In this document: positions 1 to 8,934 of the stretch, in pieces
Layout: each line of letters opens with the position of its first letter
How positions within the stretch are numbered: the stretch's first letter is position 1
Program-made: the position numbers and the translations under genes
Assembly: GCF_042139015.1 (NCBI RefSeq)
Contig: NZ_JBHIKY010000010.1
Span: 62,001 to 126,000, forward strand
Length of the DNA stretch: 64,000 bases
Direction: 5' to 3'
Source of the DNA: JBHIKY01 sp042139015
GTDB taxonomy: Bacteria > Bacillota > Bacilli > Bacillales > Marinococcaceae
The notes under the pieces: model-generated
What the model was told of the DNA's origin: nothing
The model's input: the letters and a program-made list of their open reading frames with translations, nothing else
Database searches by the model: none

Positions 1-365
1 CTGCATTGGTTGAATTACCAACAGTGCCGAACCGCTCTTACCTTACTATCCAATCACCTCACTCTATGAGGAACGTTTGTTCTTATTATAGCATAGGAGC
101 ACTAGGCTGGCTATTACAAAAAAGACTTTCCTATTTTCCACTGCTGGAAATCGATCGATTGAAAGCTAACTCAATGTGCATTTCAATAATGAGAGGGGAG
201 GGCAATTGGATGCGGCAAAAAGATAGCGGATAATAGCAAAATGCTATTATGATGAAAGTAAAGAAAGATCTGTGCTTGAAAGACTTTGTCGATAAACGAG
301 ATACCATATGCTATCATAGTAATAGCGCAAGATATCTTATTGGGGGTAGAGGAGTGTGGCAGGAA

Positions 366-560
366 ATGCAGGAAGAATCAAAGATTCAATTAAATGTAAG
401 GATTCATAAAGATACATATGAGCAGTTAAATGAAATTGTCGATTACTATCAAGAACATACGAAACTTGGTCGTGTCTATAAAGGAGATGTCCTAACCGAT
501 ATCATTGAAAAATCTCATCAAATTATGGAAAAGCAAAAACTAATGAACCGCCGTAGTTAA
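366..560 (+). CDS. Small ribbon-helix-helix-like protein, unknown function
   Basis: This is a 64-residue hydrophilic protein. The ATG at 366 is preceded by GAGGAG about 11 bases upstream; a longer reading from 249 has no clear ribosome binding site. Residues 5-25 alternate hydrophobic and polar residues (IQLNVRIHKDTYEQL) and run into a helix, which is how ribbon-helix-helix DNA-binding proteins begin. This is a pattern resemblance only, and no named family was recognised. A terminator follows directly, so the gene is probably monocistronic. Confidence 0.6.
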   Translation: MQEESKIQLNVRIHKDTYEQLNEIVDYYQEHTKLGRVYKGDVLTDIIEKSHQIMEKQKLMNRRS

Positions 561-590
561 ACCATTACCTGGCTTGATTTCACAGAAGAC

Positions 591-615
591 GGGGCTGTAG
601 CAAAAGCCCCTTTTT
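591..615 (+). terminator. Intrinsic terminator of the small RHH-like gene
   Basis: GGGGCT pairs with AGCCCC across an 8-base loop and is followed by five T. The arm and its 5' flank are repeated in inverted orientation near 805-820, so the two terminators here share sequence. Confidence 0.75.
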
Positions 616-646
616 ATAGAAAAAGTAGTATCCTAAATAGAAGATA

Positions 647-764
647 GCAGGGGACAAGTCCGAAGACTCCAGTGGGAAGAGCAGCGGCTGAAGATCCGCC
701 GGGCGCGGGTTTCGCCCGGTTAGCTGAAGCGCTGCCCACGGAAAGCGAAGGACTTGTCCACTGC
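647..764. repeat. Bacillaceae intergenic hairpin repeat
   Basis: The outer arms at 647-661 and 750-764 are inverted copies with one mismatch (GGACAAGTCC core). The interior contains CGAAGACTCC, GTGGGAAGAGCAGCGGCTGA and CCCACGGAAAGCGAAG, a layout I recognise from dispersed GC-rich intergenic repeats in Bacillus and relatives. The whole unit can fold into one long branched hairpin. It sits between two terminators and is not coding. Confidence 0.7.
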
Positions 765-778
765 TTTTTTTACCATGC

Positions 779-811
779 AAAAGGGGCGAGTATCATTTAT
801 GATACAGCCCC
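779..811 (-). terminator. Terminator of the TSUP exporter gene
   Basis: Read on the minus strand, GGGGC, then GTATCA paired with TGATAC, then GCCCC are followed by TTTT. It lies 12 bases past the stop codon of the exporter gene. Confidence 0.7.
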
Positions 812-822
812 GTCTTCTATGA

Positions 823-1572
823 TTATGCAAAGAGCAGCCGCAGACCGCCCACTGCTGCCAGAACTAATATAATTATATTGAAAATCCGTTGCGGAATGAG
901 CGGCAGCGTCTTTATTCCAATGTACGTCCCGAAAAGTATAGCAGGAATTAACCAGGCATTGAAGGCAATGGTGTCCTGCGTAATTAAGCCCAATCCAGAA
1001 TACATAGGAACCTTAATAAGGTTTACGGTTAGAAAAAACCACGCTCCAGTTCCGATAAATTCTTTTTTTGAAAGAGCTATGGCCAGTAAGAAGATAGCCA
1101 TAACAGGTCCAGCAGCATTGCCAATCATCGTTGTAAAGCCTGCTAGTGTACCCATTACTCCGATGAACCAGATCGAACGCGGCATATTGTTCATCCATTT
1201 GGCTCCCCCGTAGTCCCTAAAAACCTGTAAAGCTACCATAATAAGTACAATAGCGCCTATAATTACTTCTATCGATCTGCTTGATTCTACAAAAAATAAC
1301 AGAAGAAATCCGATGAACAAACCGCCAAGTACCCAGGGAAGCAGCGAGAGCAGCGTTTTCCAGTTTACACTGCGCCTATAATAGCTTACGGCAATCAAAT
1401 CAGCTGTAATTAACATTGGCAGAACGATCCCAATTGATTCTCTCGCAGGGAAGACCGAAGCCATCGTGGCAGCCACAAAGATGCCAAGCGTAGGCAGCCC
1501 TGTCTTGGAAATCCCTATTAATACTGCACATCCTATCACTATAACAATATGTATTGGTTCTAACCCCAGCAT
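823..1572 (-). CDS. TSUP/TauE-SafE family membrane anion exporter
   Basis: This 249-residue integral membrane protein has about eight hydrophobic helices in two halves. The first half carries GISKTGLPTLG near residue 20 and the second carries GTLAGFTTMIGNAAGP near residue 140, the duplicated Gly-rich motifs of the sulfite exporter TauE/SafE (TSUP, COG0730) family. Length is normal for the family. Members export or import sulfite, sulfoacetate or other organosulfur anions across the cytoplasmic membrane; the substrate cannot be read from sequence. The sulfite reductase genes lie 4 kb away and are not co-transcribed, so a sulfite link is only suggestive. Confidence 0.85.
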   Translation of the reverse strand: MLGLEPIHIVIVIGCAVLIGISKTGLPTLGIFVAATMASVFPARESIGIVLPMLITADLIAVSYYRRSVNWKTLLSLLPWVLGGLFIGFLLLFFVESSRSIEVIIGAIVLIMVALQVFRDYGGAKWMNNMPRSIWFIGVMGTLAGFTTMIGNAAGPVMAIFLLAIALSKKEFIGTGAWFFLTVNLIKVPMYSGLGLITQDTIAFNAWLIPAILFGTYIGIKTLPLIPQRIFNIIILVLAAVGGLRLLFA

Positions 1573-1768
1573 ATTTTCTCTGCCTCTCTATCTATCTATT
1601 AACAATTCACTTTATAATCTCTTATTTTAGCATAACTTCTCATTAGTTAGAGAAAAACTGCTTCCTGTTATAACGTATATTGGGACAAAGGGAAAAATAA
1701 CTTTTTTGGGTTGTATATTTGGCATTCTTCCAGGAAGGAACAATAGCCAATAATAGGGCCCAGTCTTG

Positions 1769-1797
1769 TTGACACGCTTCTGGTTGTAGGTTAATGT
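1769..1797 (+). promoter_or_regulatory. Weak sigma-A promoter candidate for fabF
   Basis: A perfect TTGACA at 1769-1774 is followed 17 bases later by TAATGT, which matches the -10 consensus poorly. It is the only -35-like box in the 320-base gap between the divergent exporter and fabF genes. No FapR-type palindrome was seen in this gap. Confidence 0.3.
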
Positions 1798-1892
1798 TCG
1801 GTTATGGAGCGCAGAGGCTGTTTCAGGCGGTAATTGTAACTTTTACATTAAAGTGCCAGCAATAGAAATGAACATTTGGGAGGTTAGGAAAC

Positions 1893-3125
1893 ATGAACCG
1901 GAGAGTGGTAGTAACAGGATGTGGAGTTGTATCTCCGCTGGGTAATGAGGTAGATACGTTTTGGAATCACTTAATTTCAGGAAAGTCAGGCATTAAGAAA
2001 ATCAACTCTGATAATTACGAAGGAATTCCTACTCGAATTGGCGGCTTCATTGATGATTTTTCGCCGGATTCATATTTTGAAAAAAAAGAGATTCGTCAAT
2101 ATGATATTTTTATCCAATATGCATATGCTGCTGCTAAACAGGCACTTGATCAATCTAAATTACAGGTGAAGGAAGGCAAAGAAGATCGGTATGGGGTGTA
2201 TGTTGGCTCTGGCATTGGAGGAATTGATACAACACTCGAAAACCATAATATGCTACTTGAAAAAGGGCCGAGACGGGTATCGCCATTTATGGTTCCAATG
2301 ATGATCAGTAACATGGCATCAGGAATTATCTCTATTAAAACGGGCTTTGCTGGACCGAGTTTCTCCCCCATCTCAGCATGCGCCACTGGTAATCATGCAA
2401 TCGGCGAAGCATTTTTGAACATTCGCCATGGTTATTCTGATGCGATTCTTGCCGGAGGAGCAGAGGCAACTATCAATCCACTCTCTTTTGCAGGATTTTC
2501 AAGGATGCGGGCTATGTCTACGAGAAACGAAGAACCACAAAAAGCAAGCAGGCCTTTTGACAGAGGACGCGACGGCTTTGTGATGTCTGAAGGATCAGGT
2601 GTGCTGATGCTTGAAGAGTATGAGCATGCAGTTAATCGAGGTGCAGAAATACTTGGAGAAATTGCAGGATACGGCTCCACTACCGATGCTTTTCACATAA
2701 CCTCTCCAGATTATCACGGCGCAGCAAAAGCAATGGAAAAAGCAATTGAACTGGCTGAAGTAGAGCCCTTGCAGATTGATTACATTAATGCTCATGGTAC
2801 GAGTACGCCCGAAGGTGACAAGTCAGAAACTAATGCCATAAAATACTTATTCGGTGATCATGCTTATCGCTTGAAGGTAAGCTCAACCAAATCGATGACT
2901 GGTCATCTATTCGGAGCAGCCGGAGGGGTGGAAGCGGTAGCCACAGTAAAAAGCATCCAAGAAGGCGTCCTGCCTCCGACAATTAATCATGATGAAGCAG
3001 ATGAAAACTGTGATTTGGATTATCTCCCAAATAATGCGCAGGCTGCTGACATTGAATATGCATTGTCCAACGGTTTTGGATTCGGCGGCCACAATGCCGT
3101 TCTTGCATTTAAAAAGTTTAGATAA
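1893..3125 (+). CDS. fabF: Beta-ketoacyl-ACP synthase II (FabF type)
   Basis: This 410-residue protein is a condensing enzyme of type II fatty acid synthesis: it extends acyl-ACP with malonyl-ACP in the cytoplasm. The catalytic triad is intact: Cys163 in SACATG, His301 in NAHGTSTPEGD and His338 in SMTGHLFGAAGG, with GFGFGGHN near the C-terminus. Length matches FabF of Bacillus. The ATG is preceded by GGGAGG. The gene is alone, without fabH, whereas B. subtilis pairs fabHA with fabF, so it may be a second synthase; this cannot be decided from the window. A strong hairpin closes the unit. Confidence 0.92.
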   Translation: MNRRVVVTGCGVVSPLGNEVDTFWNHLISGKSGIKKINSDNYEGIPTRIGGFIDDFSPDSYFEKKEIRQYDIFIQYAYAAAKQALDQSKLQVKEGKEDRYGVYVGSGIGGIDTTLENHNMLLEKGPRRVSPFMVPMMISNMASGIISIKTGFAGPSFSPISACATGNHAIGEAFLNIRHGYSDAILAGGAEATINPLSFAGFSRMRAMSTRNEEPQKASRPFDRGRDGFVMSEGSGVLMLEEYEHAVNRGAEILGEIAGYGSTTDAFHITSPDYHGAAKAMEKAIELAEVEPLQIDYINAHGTSTPEGDKSETNAIKYLFGDHAYRLKVSSTKSMTGHLFGAAGGVEAVATVKSIQEGVLPPTINHDEADENCDLDYLPNNAQAADIEYALSNGFGFGGHNAVLAFKKFR

Positions 3126-3132
3126 AAATGGG

Positions 3133-3171
3133 AAAATGGCTGAAGATGCTGCGGCATCCTCAGCCATTTTT
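3133..3171. terminator. Bidirectional terminator between fabF and ypmS
   Basis: AAAATGGCTGA and TCAGCCATTTT flank a second stem GATGC/GCATC with a TGCG loop. The AAAA and TTTT flanks let it stop both converging transcripts. Confidence 0.85.
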
Positions 3172-3178
3172 ACGTAAA

Positions 3179-3817
3179 TTATTGAAAATAATTCATTATC
3201 TTTCTTTCGTTAAAAGGCAGCGATTCGTACGTAGTATGCACACTGAAAGAAATCCTGTCATTTTTTAAATCAAACTCTTCTGCCTTCACTTGAATGTTTG
3301 GCTTGCTGCTGATTTCTGTAACTGAAACATAAATATTTTCACGATCGGGGTTTACTTCTATCCAATCCGGCATTTCATAATTCGACTTAATATACTGCAG
3401 AACGTTTCGGTTAGGCAGCTGCAACTGCCCCAGGCTGATGGATTCCTGTTCCAAAATCAAGTCTCCATTTTCCTGTACCTTCGGCTCTAAAATAACCGTC
3501 GCAGGGATTTGCTGATCAAATGCCTTCATTGATCCTTCAAGCTTTACTTTATTATTTAACTCGACTGTATAATTGGAATTTCCCTTAGTGGATAATTGGC
3601 TGATGTAGCGGTCAATCAGATGATTGAGATTATTTTTATCCGAAGATATGGAGAATTCCACATCTGTTTCTACCGCATCTTCCTCTGTTGGAAACATTGG
3701 TTCCGCAGGAGAAGCATTAAATAGCAGCATCAAATAAATTATCACGCCCACATTGATGGCCGCTAATGAAATGAACAGCCATTTCCACTTGCGGTGCATA
3801 GTTATCTGGTTAGTCAT
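3179..3817 (-). CDS. ypmS: YpmS family membrane-anchored protein (DUF2140)
   Basis: This 212-residue protein has a short basic N-terminus (HRKWKW), one membrane helix at about residues 12-32 and an extracytoplasmic domain rich in beta strands. It matches the YpmS family (DUF2140), which in Bacillus follows the SGNH hydrolase gene ypmR as it does here. The two reading frames overlap by 8 bases, so they are translationally coupled. The biochemical role of YpmS is unknown; its partnership with a secreted lipase-like enzyme points to the cell surface. Confidence 0.85.
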   Translation of the reverse strand: MTNQITMHRKWKWLFISLAAINVGVIIYLMLLFNASPAEPMFPTEEDAVETDVEFSISSDKNNLNHLIDRYISQLSTKGNSNYTVELNNKVKLEGSMKAFDQQIPATVILEPKVQENGDLILEQESISLGQLQLPNRNVLQYIKSNYEMPDWIEVNPDRENIYVSVTEISSKPNIQVKAEEFDLKNDRISFSVHTTYESLPFNERKIMNYFQ

Positions 3818-4775
3818 TTTGACTGTTTGTCACCTCATCAACTGCAGTGGTTTCTTGCTGAGAATACATTTCTTCTTCCAAATAAGGAAGAATTCGTTCA
3901 GCCATCAAAGCATATCCTCTTAAATTAGGATGGAAATTGTCTTCTGAGTAATAACGCTCATCTGCGAGTTTAAAGAGGTCATATGTTGGAATAAAGGAAG
4001 CATTTTCATCTTGTGAGACTTGCTCTTCACCGATGGTATTCCATTCCTCCACAATCTGATTTAACTCGGGAATTTGCGAAAAGTACTCATTAAATGGGTT
4101 ATAAAAACCGATTAAGTGAATATGTGCGTCTTCATTTTTCGAACGAATGGCTGCAAAAAGCTGCGCAATTCTGCTTTCGTAATCGTTCGTTTCGTCAGAG
4201 AAAGCATCGTAGGTTAAATTTTTGAAATTTGACTTTACAATTTCCATAATATCATTTGCGCCTATAGTAATGAGGATGATATCTGCCTCTTCTACAGACT
4301 CAGAAACAGCAGGCTCTTCCAGACGATTTATTAATTGATCACTGCGGCTGCCGCGTTTACCATAATTTTCAATTTCAATAGAGGGATTGTCTTCATTTTC
4401 GGATAATGCCTCTTCCAGCAGGCCGACGTAGCCCCCGTTATCTTCAGGGTCACCAACTCCCTGGGTAAGCGAATCTCCAAGTGCCACAATCTTTTTATTC
4501 TGGCGAACAAACGTGGTATTTTTTTCTTCCGCGACGGAAGCAACCGCATCTTCATAATCATAATCCGTTGAATTTTCCTCTTGATCCTTATCAGCATCCT
4601 GCTGCTCAGCTTTTTCATTGGCTGGAGAAGCACTTTTTTTCTCTGCAAGCTGCTCTGTATTACCGGCAGGCACAGTGGAAGAATCATCCGAGTAAAAATT
4701 ATTGATAAAAAACATACCTGAAGCTGCAATTAATATTAGGAGCAGGCTAATAACTATTGAATTTTTATTTTTCAT
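3810..4775 (-). CDS. ypmR: YpmR-like SGNH/GDSL hydrolase, membrane-anchored
   Basis: This 321-residue protein has an N-terminal membrane segment at about 8-26, then an acidic low-complexity linker to about residue 95. The SGNH hydrolase domain follows: block I ALGDSLTQGVGD holds the nucleophilic Ser, block III ITIGANDIM gives the Asn, and block V DNFHPNLRGY holds the Asp and His. The enzyme should act outside the membrane as an esterase or lipase; its substrate is unknown. It is the first gene of the ypmRS pair. The linker is longer than in B. subtilis YpmR. Confidence 0.85.
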   Translation of the reverse strand: MKNKNSIVISLLLILIAASGMFFINNFYSDDSSTVPAGNTEQLAEKKSASPANEKAEQQDADKDQEENSTDYDYEDAVASVAEEKNTTFVRQNKKIVALGDSLTQGVGDPEDNGGYVGLLEEALSENEDNPSIEIENYGKRGSRSDQLINRLEEPAVSESVEEADIILITIGANDIMEIVKSNFKNLTYDAFSDETNDYESRIAQLFAAIRSKNEDAHIHLIGFYNPFNEYFSQIPELNQIVEEWNTIGEEQVSQDENASFIPTYDLFKLADERYYSEDNFHPNLRGYALMAERILPYLEEEMYSQQETTAVDEVTNSQND

Positions 4776-5051
4776 TTTTTATCACAACCATAGGTAATGT
4801 CATCATTGAAGTGCCTGGAAAAATCCTTTACTTTAAATATAGCGTATGCCATGAAATAATATAATTGACTGCTATTATTGTAAAGCATAACTATTAGTAT
4901 ATTCAAAATGACGGGGGAATGTCCAGTTCATAAAGTTATATTTGTGTTACTTTTCAATAACATTTTACCACTAATTCATCGTTAGTTCCTCAAAAGCACC
5001 AGGAAACTTTATTGTTACCCTTAATTCTCAAGATTTTTACTAAAGACCAAC

Positions 5052-5080
5052 TTGACACATAGGAATTATAGAGATACGAT
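5052..5080 (+). promoter_or_regulatory. Sigma-A promoter of cysJI
   Basis: TTGACA at 5052-5057, a 17-base spacer and TACGAT at 5075-5080 lie about 60 bases before the cysJ start. In B. subtilis cysJI depends on the LysR-type activator CysL; I did not identify its binding site here. Confidence 0.6.
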
Positions 5081-5140
5081 GGTTCATATTAATTAATGAC
5101 GCTAGATTGCAAGATTTAGCGCTTTGTGAGGTGGAACTCT

Positions 5141-6955
5141 TTGCAGCTTCAGATAAACAACAGCCCCTTTACCGAAGAACAAACTGAGCTTTTGAATCGC
5201 TTAGTTCCGACGATGACGCCCGAACAAAAAATTTGGCTGAGCGGCTATTTAAGTGCAACCCACACGCCTGCGCCGGCTGCTTCGTCAGAAATACCTGCAG
5301 CACCGGCTCCTGCGGTGTCAAAAGAGATTACACTCCTTTACGGTTCGCAGACTGGCAATGGGCAGTCTCTTGCCGAGGAGCTGGCAGAAAAACTTAAGCA
5401 AAATAATTTTGAGGTAACTCTTATCTCTATGGGAGATTTTAAACCAAACACATTAAAGAAAATTGAAAATCTTCTTTTGATTGTGAGTACCCATGGAGAA
5501 GGGGACCCACCAGATAATGCGTTATCCTTTTATGAGTTTCTTCATGGCCGTCGAGCCCCCAAATTAGCTGGAATGCAGTACTCCGTTCTTGCACTGGGAG
5601 ATATGTCCTACGAGTATTTCTGCCAGACAGGAAAAGATTTTGATAAACGGCTTGAAGAGCTTGGGGGAGAGCGGCTGTATGAAAGGGTTGACTGTGACGT
5701 CGATTTTGATGAGTCTGCAGCCGAGTGGTTCGAGGGTGTATTACAGTCTCTTAGGAAATCTACAACACCGGCTGAAGACAAATCCTCTTTGCAGGGCGCT
5801 GGCGGAAGCGCTCCTGCAGCAGCCGTTTCCTACTCTAGGACTAATCCGTTTAAAGCGGAAATTTTAGAGAATATTAATTTAAATGGACGCGGGTCCAATA
5901 AAGAAACCCGCCATCTGGAATTATCGCTTGAAGGGTCTGAACTTACTTTTGAGCCCGGTGATAGTCTTGGAATTTATCCGGAAAATGATCCGATTTTAGC
6001 TGATAAATTAATAGAAGAGATGAACTGGAACCCGGATGATATGATTACTATTAATAAGCAGGGAGATCAGCAATTATTGCGTGACGCCCTGATTTCTACG
6101 TATGAAATCACTGTGCTTACGAAGCCTTTGCTTGAAAAATCAGCGCTTCTATCTACTCACGATAATCTCCAGGAGCTTCTAAAGGATGGAAACGAGGAAA
6201 AGCTTAGAGAGTACCTGGCCGGAAGAGATTTATTGGATCTGGTACGCGACTTTGCTCCATGGAATGCCACTGTCCATGATTTTGCTGCTATTTTACGTAA
6301 AATTCCGCCCCGGTTATACTCTATTGCAAGCAGCCTGAAGGCGAACCCAGAAGAAGTCCATTTAACAATTGGGACCGTCCGTTATGAATCTCATGGCAGA
6401 GATAGAACAGGCGTATGCTCGGGACAATGTGCAGAGCGTACAGAGCCCGGTGACTCCATTCCAGTCTACGTGCAGCGCAATCCGAATTTTAAACTGCCTG
6501 AAGATCCAGATACTCCGATTATAATGATCGGACCTGGCACAGGGGCGGCTCCATTCCGGGCCTTCCTGGAAGAAAGAGAAGAAACCGGAGCAGAGGGAGA
6601 CTCGTGGATGTTTTTTGGAGATCAACATTTTGTTTCTGACTTTTTGTATCAGGTCGAGTGGCAGCGTTGGTTGAAAGAAGGAGTACTCACACGAATGGAT
6701 GTTGCTTTTTCAAGAGATACAGAGGAAAAGGTGTATGTTCAGCACCGTATGCTGGAAAAAAGTAAAGACCTTTATCACTGGCTGCAGGAAGGAGCCATTG
6801 TGTACGTGTGTGGAGATGAACAATATATGGCAAGTGACGTTCACCAAGCACTATTATCAATAATAGAAAAGGAAGGCGGCCTTAAACCGGACCAGGCAGC
6901 CGCTTACCTTGAGGATATGCAGCAGCAGAAACGTTACCAGCGTGATGTTTATTAA
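5141..6955 (+). CDS. cysJ: Sulfite reductase [NADPH] flavoprotein alpha subunit
   Basis: This 604-residue protein passes electrons from NADPH through FAD and FMN to the CysI hemoprotein for assimilatory reduction of sulfite to sulfide. The flavodoxin domain carries LLYGSQTGNGQSLAE near residue 65 and STHGEGDPPDNAL; the FAD domain carries RLYSIASS and the RTGVCSGQ region; the NADPH domain carries IGPGTGAAPFRAF and ends in QKRYQRDVY, the usual CysJ terminus. The TTG at 5141 is chosen because GAGGTGG lies 5-7 bases upstream and B. subtilis CysJ also begins MQLQ; a GTG at 5126 would sit before the ribosome site. cysI follows after 24 bases. Confidence 0.95.
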   Translation: MQLQINNSPFTEEQTELLNRLVPTMTPEQKIWLSGYLSATHTPAPAASSEIPAAPAPAVSKEITLLYGSQTGNGQSLAEELAEKLKQNNFEVTLISMGDFKPNTLKKIENLLLIVSTHGEGDPPDNALSFYEFLHGRRAPKLAGMQYSVLALGDMSYEYFCQTGKDFDKRLEELGGERLYERVDCDVDFDESAAEWFEGVLQSLRKSTTPAEDKSSLQGAGGSAPAAAVSYSRTNPFKAEILENINLNGRGSNKETRHLELSLEGSELTFEPGDSLGIYPENDPILADKLIEEMNWNPDDMITINKQGDQQLLRDALISTYEITVLTKPLLEKSALLSTHDNLQELLKDGNEEKLREYLAGRDLLDLVRDFAPWNATVHDFAAILRKIPPRLYSIASSLKANPEEVHLTIGTVRYESHGRDRTGVCSGQCAERTEPGDSIPVYVQRNPNFKLPEDPDTPIIMIGPGTGAAPFRAFLEEREETGAEGDSWMFFGDQHFVSDFLYQVEWQRWLKEGVLTRMDVAFSRDTEEKVYVQHRMLEKSKDLYHWLQEGAIVYVCGDEQYMASDVHQALLSIIEKEGGLKPDQAAAYLEDMQQQKRYQRDVY

Positions 6956-6979
6956 TTTTAACGAGAAAGGAGTATAACC

Positions 6980-8704
6980 ATGCCAGATAAAAAAGTGCTT
7001 GCGGCTCCGGAAGGACCTCCAAGTGATGTTGAGCGAATAAAGAAAGAAAGCAATTATCTGCGCGGCTCTCTTGCTGAAACGCTGAAAGATCGAATAAGCG
7101 CAGGAATTCCTGATGATGATAATCGACTAATGAAATTTCATGGGAGTTATTTGCAGGATGATAGAGACCTGCGCAATGAACGCCGTAAGCAGAAGCTTGA
7201 ACCGGCATACCAGTTTATGGTGCGTGTACGTGCTCCTGGCGGTGTCGCCACTCCGGAACAGTGGCTGACGATGGACCGGCTGGCCAACGATTTTGGAAAC
7301 GGTACGCTGAAGCTGACAACCCGTCAGGCGTTTCAAATGCACGGTATACTCAAATGGAATATGAAAAGAACCATCAAGGAAATAAATGATTCTCTCATGG
7401 ACACACTGGCTGCCTGCGGGGATGTAAATAGAAATGTCATGTGTAATCCAAACCCATACCAATCTCAAGTCCATGCAGAGGTATACGAATGGTCAAAAAA
7501 ATTAAGTGATTACCTCTCTCCGAGGACGAAAGCCTATCACGAAATATGGCTGGATGAAGAAAAAATAGCCGGGACTGAGGATGTGGAAGAAGTTGAGCCA
7601 ATGTACGGCGATCTTTATCTTCCAAGGAAATTCAAAATCGGAATGGCTGTTCCTCCCTCTAATGATGTAGATGTATTTTCGCAAGATATAGGCTTTATTG
7701 CTATTATTGAAGAAGGCGAACTGCAAGGGTTTAATGTAGCTCTTGGAGGAGGAATGGGGATGACCCATGGGGATACAGACACCTATCCTCAGCTCTCAAG
7801 AGTTGTCGGCTTCTGTACTCCCGAACAAATTGTGGAAGTGGCTGAAAAAATTATTACGATTCAGCGGGATTATGGTCATCGATCCATTCGAAAATACGCT
7901 CGCTTTAAATATACGGTGGATCGTCTTGGACTAGATAACATTGTCGAGGAGCTGCACAATAGACTGGGTTGGAAGCTTGAACAGCCACGTGCTTATTACT
8001 TTGAACACAATGGCGACCGCTATGGCTGGGTACAGGGGGAAAAAGGGGAATGGCATCTGACCTTGTTTATCCAAAATGGACGTATAAAAGATTCCGAAGA
8101 GTATCATCTGATGACAGGACTGCGGGAAATAGCTAAGATTCATACCGGTGATTTCCGGCTCAGTGCCAATCAAAACCTCGTCATAAGTAAGGTCACCAGT
8201 CAAAAAAAGAAACAAATAAATGAGCTTGTTGAAAAATACAATCTGACGGACGGAAAAGAAAATTCGGCATTAAGAAGGAATGCAATGGCATGTGTGGCAT
8301 TTCCTACATGCGGCCTTGCTATGGCAGAATCCGAAAGATATCTCCCATCTCTAATTGACCATCTTGAAGTCATACTTGAAGAAGCCGGCCTTCGAGATGA
8401 AGAAATTGTCATTCGGATGTCAGGCTGCCCCAATGGATGTTCAAGGGCCGCTCTTGGAGAAATAGGTTTTATCGGGAAGGCGCCGGGAAAATATAATTTA
8501 TACCTTGGTGCGGGATTTGCTGGAGAACGGCTGAACAAAATGTATCGAGAAAATATCGGCGAGGAAGAGATACTAGAGACACTTCGGCCCATTATTTTCT
8601 CATATGCCAAAGAAAGAGAAAACGGCGAGCACTTCGGTGATTTCGTAATTCGAAAAGGTTATGTAAAAGAGGTGCGTTCCGGAACGGAATTTCATGCTGA
8701 GTAA
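6980..8704 (+). CDS. cysI: Sulfite reductase hemoprotein beta subunit
   Basis: This 574-residue siroheme and 4Fe-4S enzyme catalyses the six-electron reduction of sulfite to sulfide. The cluster ligands are intact: Cys438 and Cys444 (CVAFPTC) and Cys483 and Cys487 (SGCPNGC). The N-terminal half shows the ferredoxin-like repeat with TTRQAFQMHG, and QNLVISKV marks the second repeat. Start ATG has AAAGGAG upstream. With cysJ it forms a two-gene operon ended by a 17-base perfect stem. Confidence 0.95.
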   Translation: MPDKKVLAAPEGPPSDVERIKKESNYLRGSLAETLKDRISAGIPDDDNRLMKFHGSYLQDDRDLRNERRKQKLEPAYQFMVRVRAPGGVATPEQWLTMDRLANDFGNGTLKLTTRQAFQMHGILKWNMKRTIKEINDSLMDTLAACGDVNRNVMCNPNPYQSQVHAEVYEWSKKLSDYLSPRTKAYHEIWLDEEKIAGTEDVEEVEPMYGDLYLPRKFKIGMAVPPSNDVDVFSQDIGFIAIIEEGELQGFNVALGGGMGMTHGDTDTYPQLSRVVGFCTPEQIVEVAEKIITIQRDYGHRSIRKYARFKYTVDRLGLDNIVEELHNRLGWKLEQPRAYYFEHNGDRYGWVQGEKGEWHLTLFIQNGRIKDSEEYHLMTGLREIAKIHTGDFRLSANQNLVISKVTSQKKKQINELVEKYNLTDGKENSALRRNAMACVAFPTCGLAMAESERYLPSLIDHLEVILEEAGLRDEEIVIRMSGCPNGCSRAALGEIGFIGKAPGKYNLYLGAGFAGERLNKMYRENIGEEEILETLRPIIFSYAKERENGEHFGDFVIRKGYVKEVRSGTEFHAE

Positions 8705-8721
8705 TAACGATAGCTTGTACA

Positions 8722-8770
8722 AAAATCGTAGCTTGTCGACAAAACATATGGCGACAAGCTACGATTTTGT
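8722..8770 (+). terminator. Strong terminator after cysI
   Basis: A 17-base perfect inverted repeat (AAAATCGTAGCTTGTCG and its complement) with a 13-base loop ends in TTTTGTT. Confidence 0.85.
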
Positions 8771-8856
8771 TATGCTTCGATGAACTTTTTGATAATCGGA
8801 CGCTTTTCAGAGTTGTTTTACGTTTCATTTGATTATGCTGCTTATACTATGGAAAG

Positions 8857-8880
8857 GAGGCCAATACAAGGCCTCATTTT
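8857..8880 (+). terminator. Short hairpin, possible second terminator
   Basis: GAGGCC and GGCCTC flank a 7-base loop and are followed by a short T run. It lies downstream of cysI and before the converging cotSA gene, and it is weaker than the hairpin at 8722. Confidence 0.4.
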
Positions 8881-8934
8881 CTAAGGGGTGCAAATTAGAC
8901 GCATTTCACCCGGTTAATAGGTGATAAAAAGATG

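Noticed and set aside
6..233. 75-codon plus-strand open frame at the window start
   Set aside because: No ribosome binding site, no recognisable family, and composition unlike a gene.
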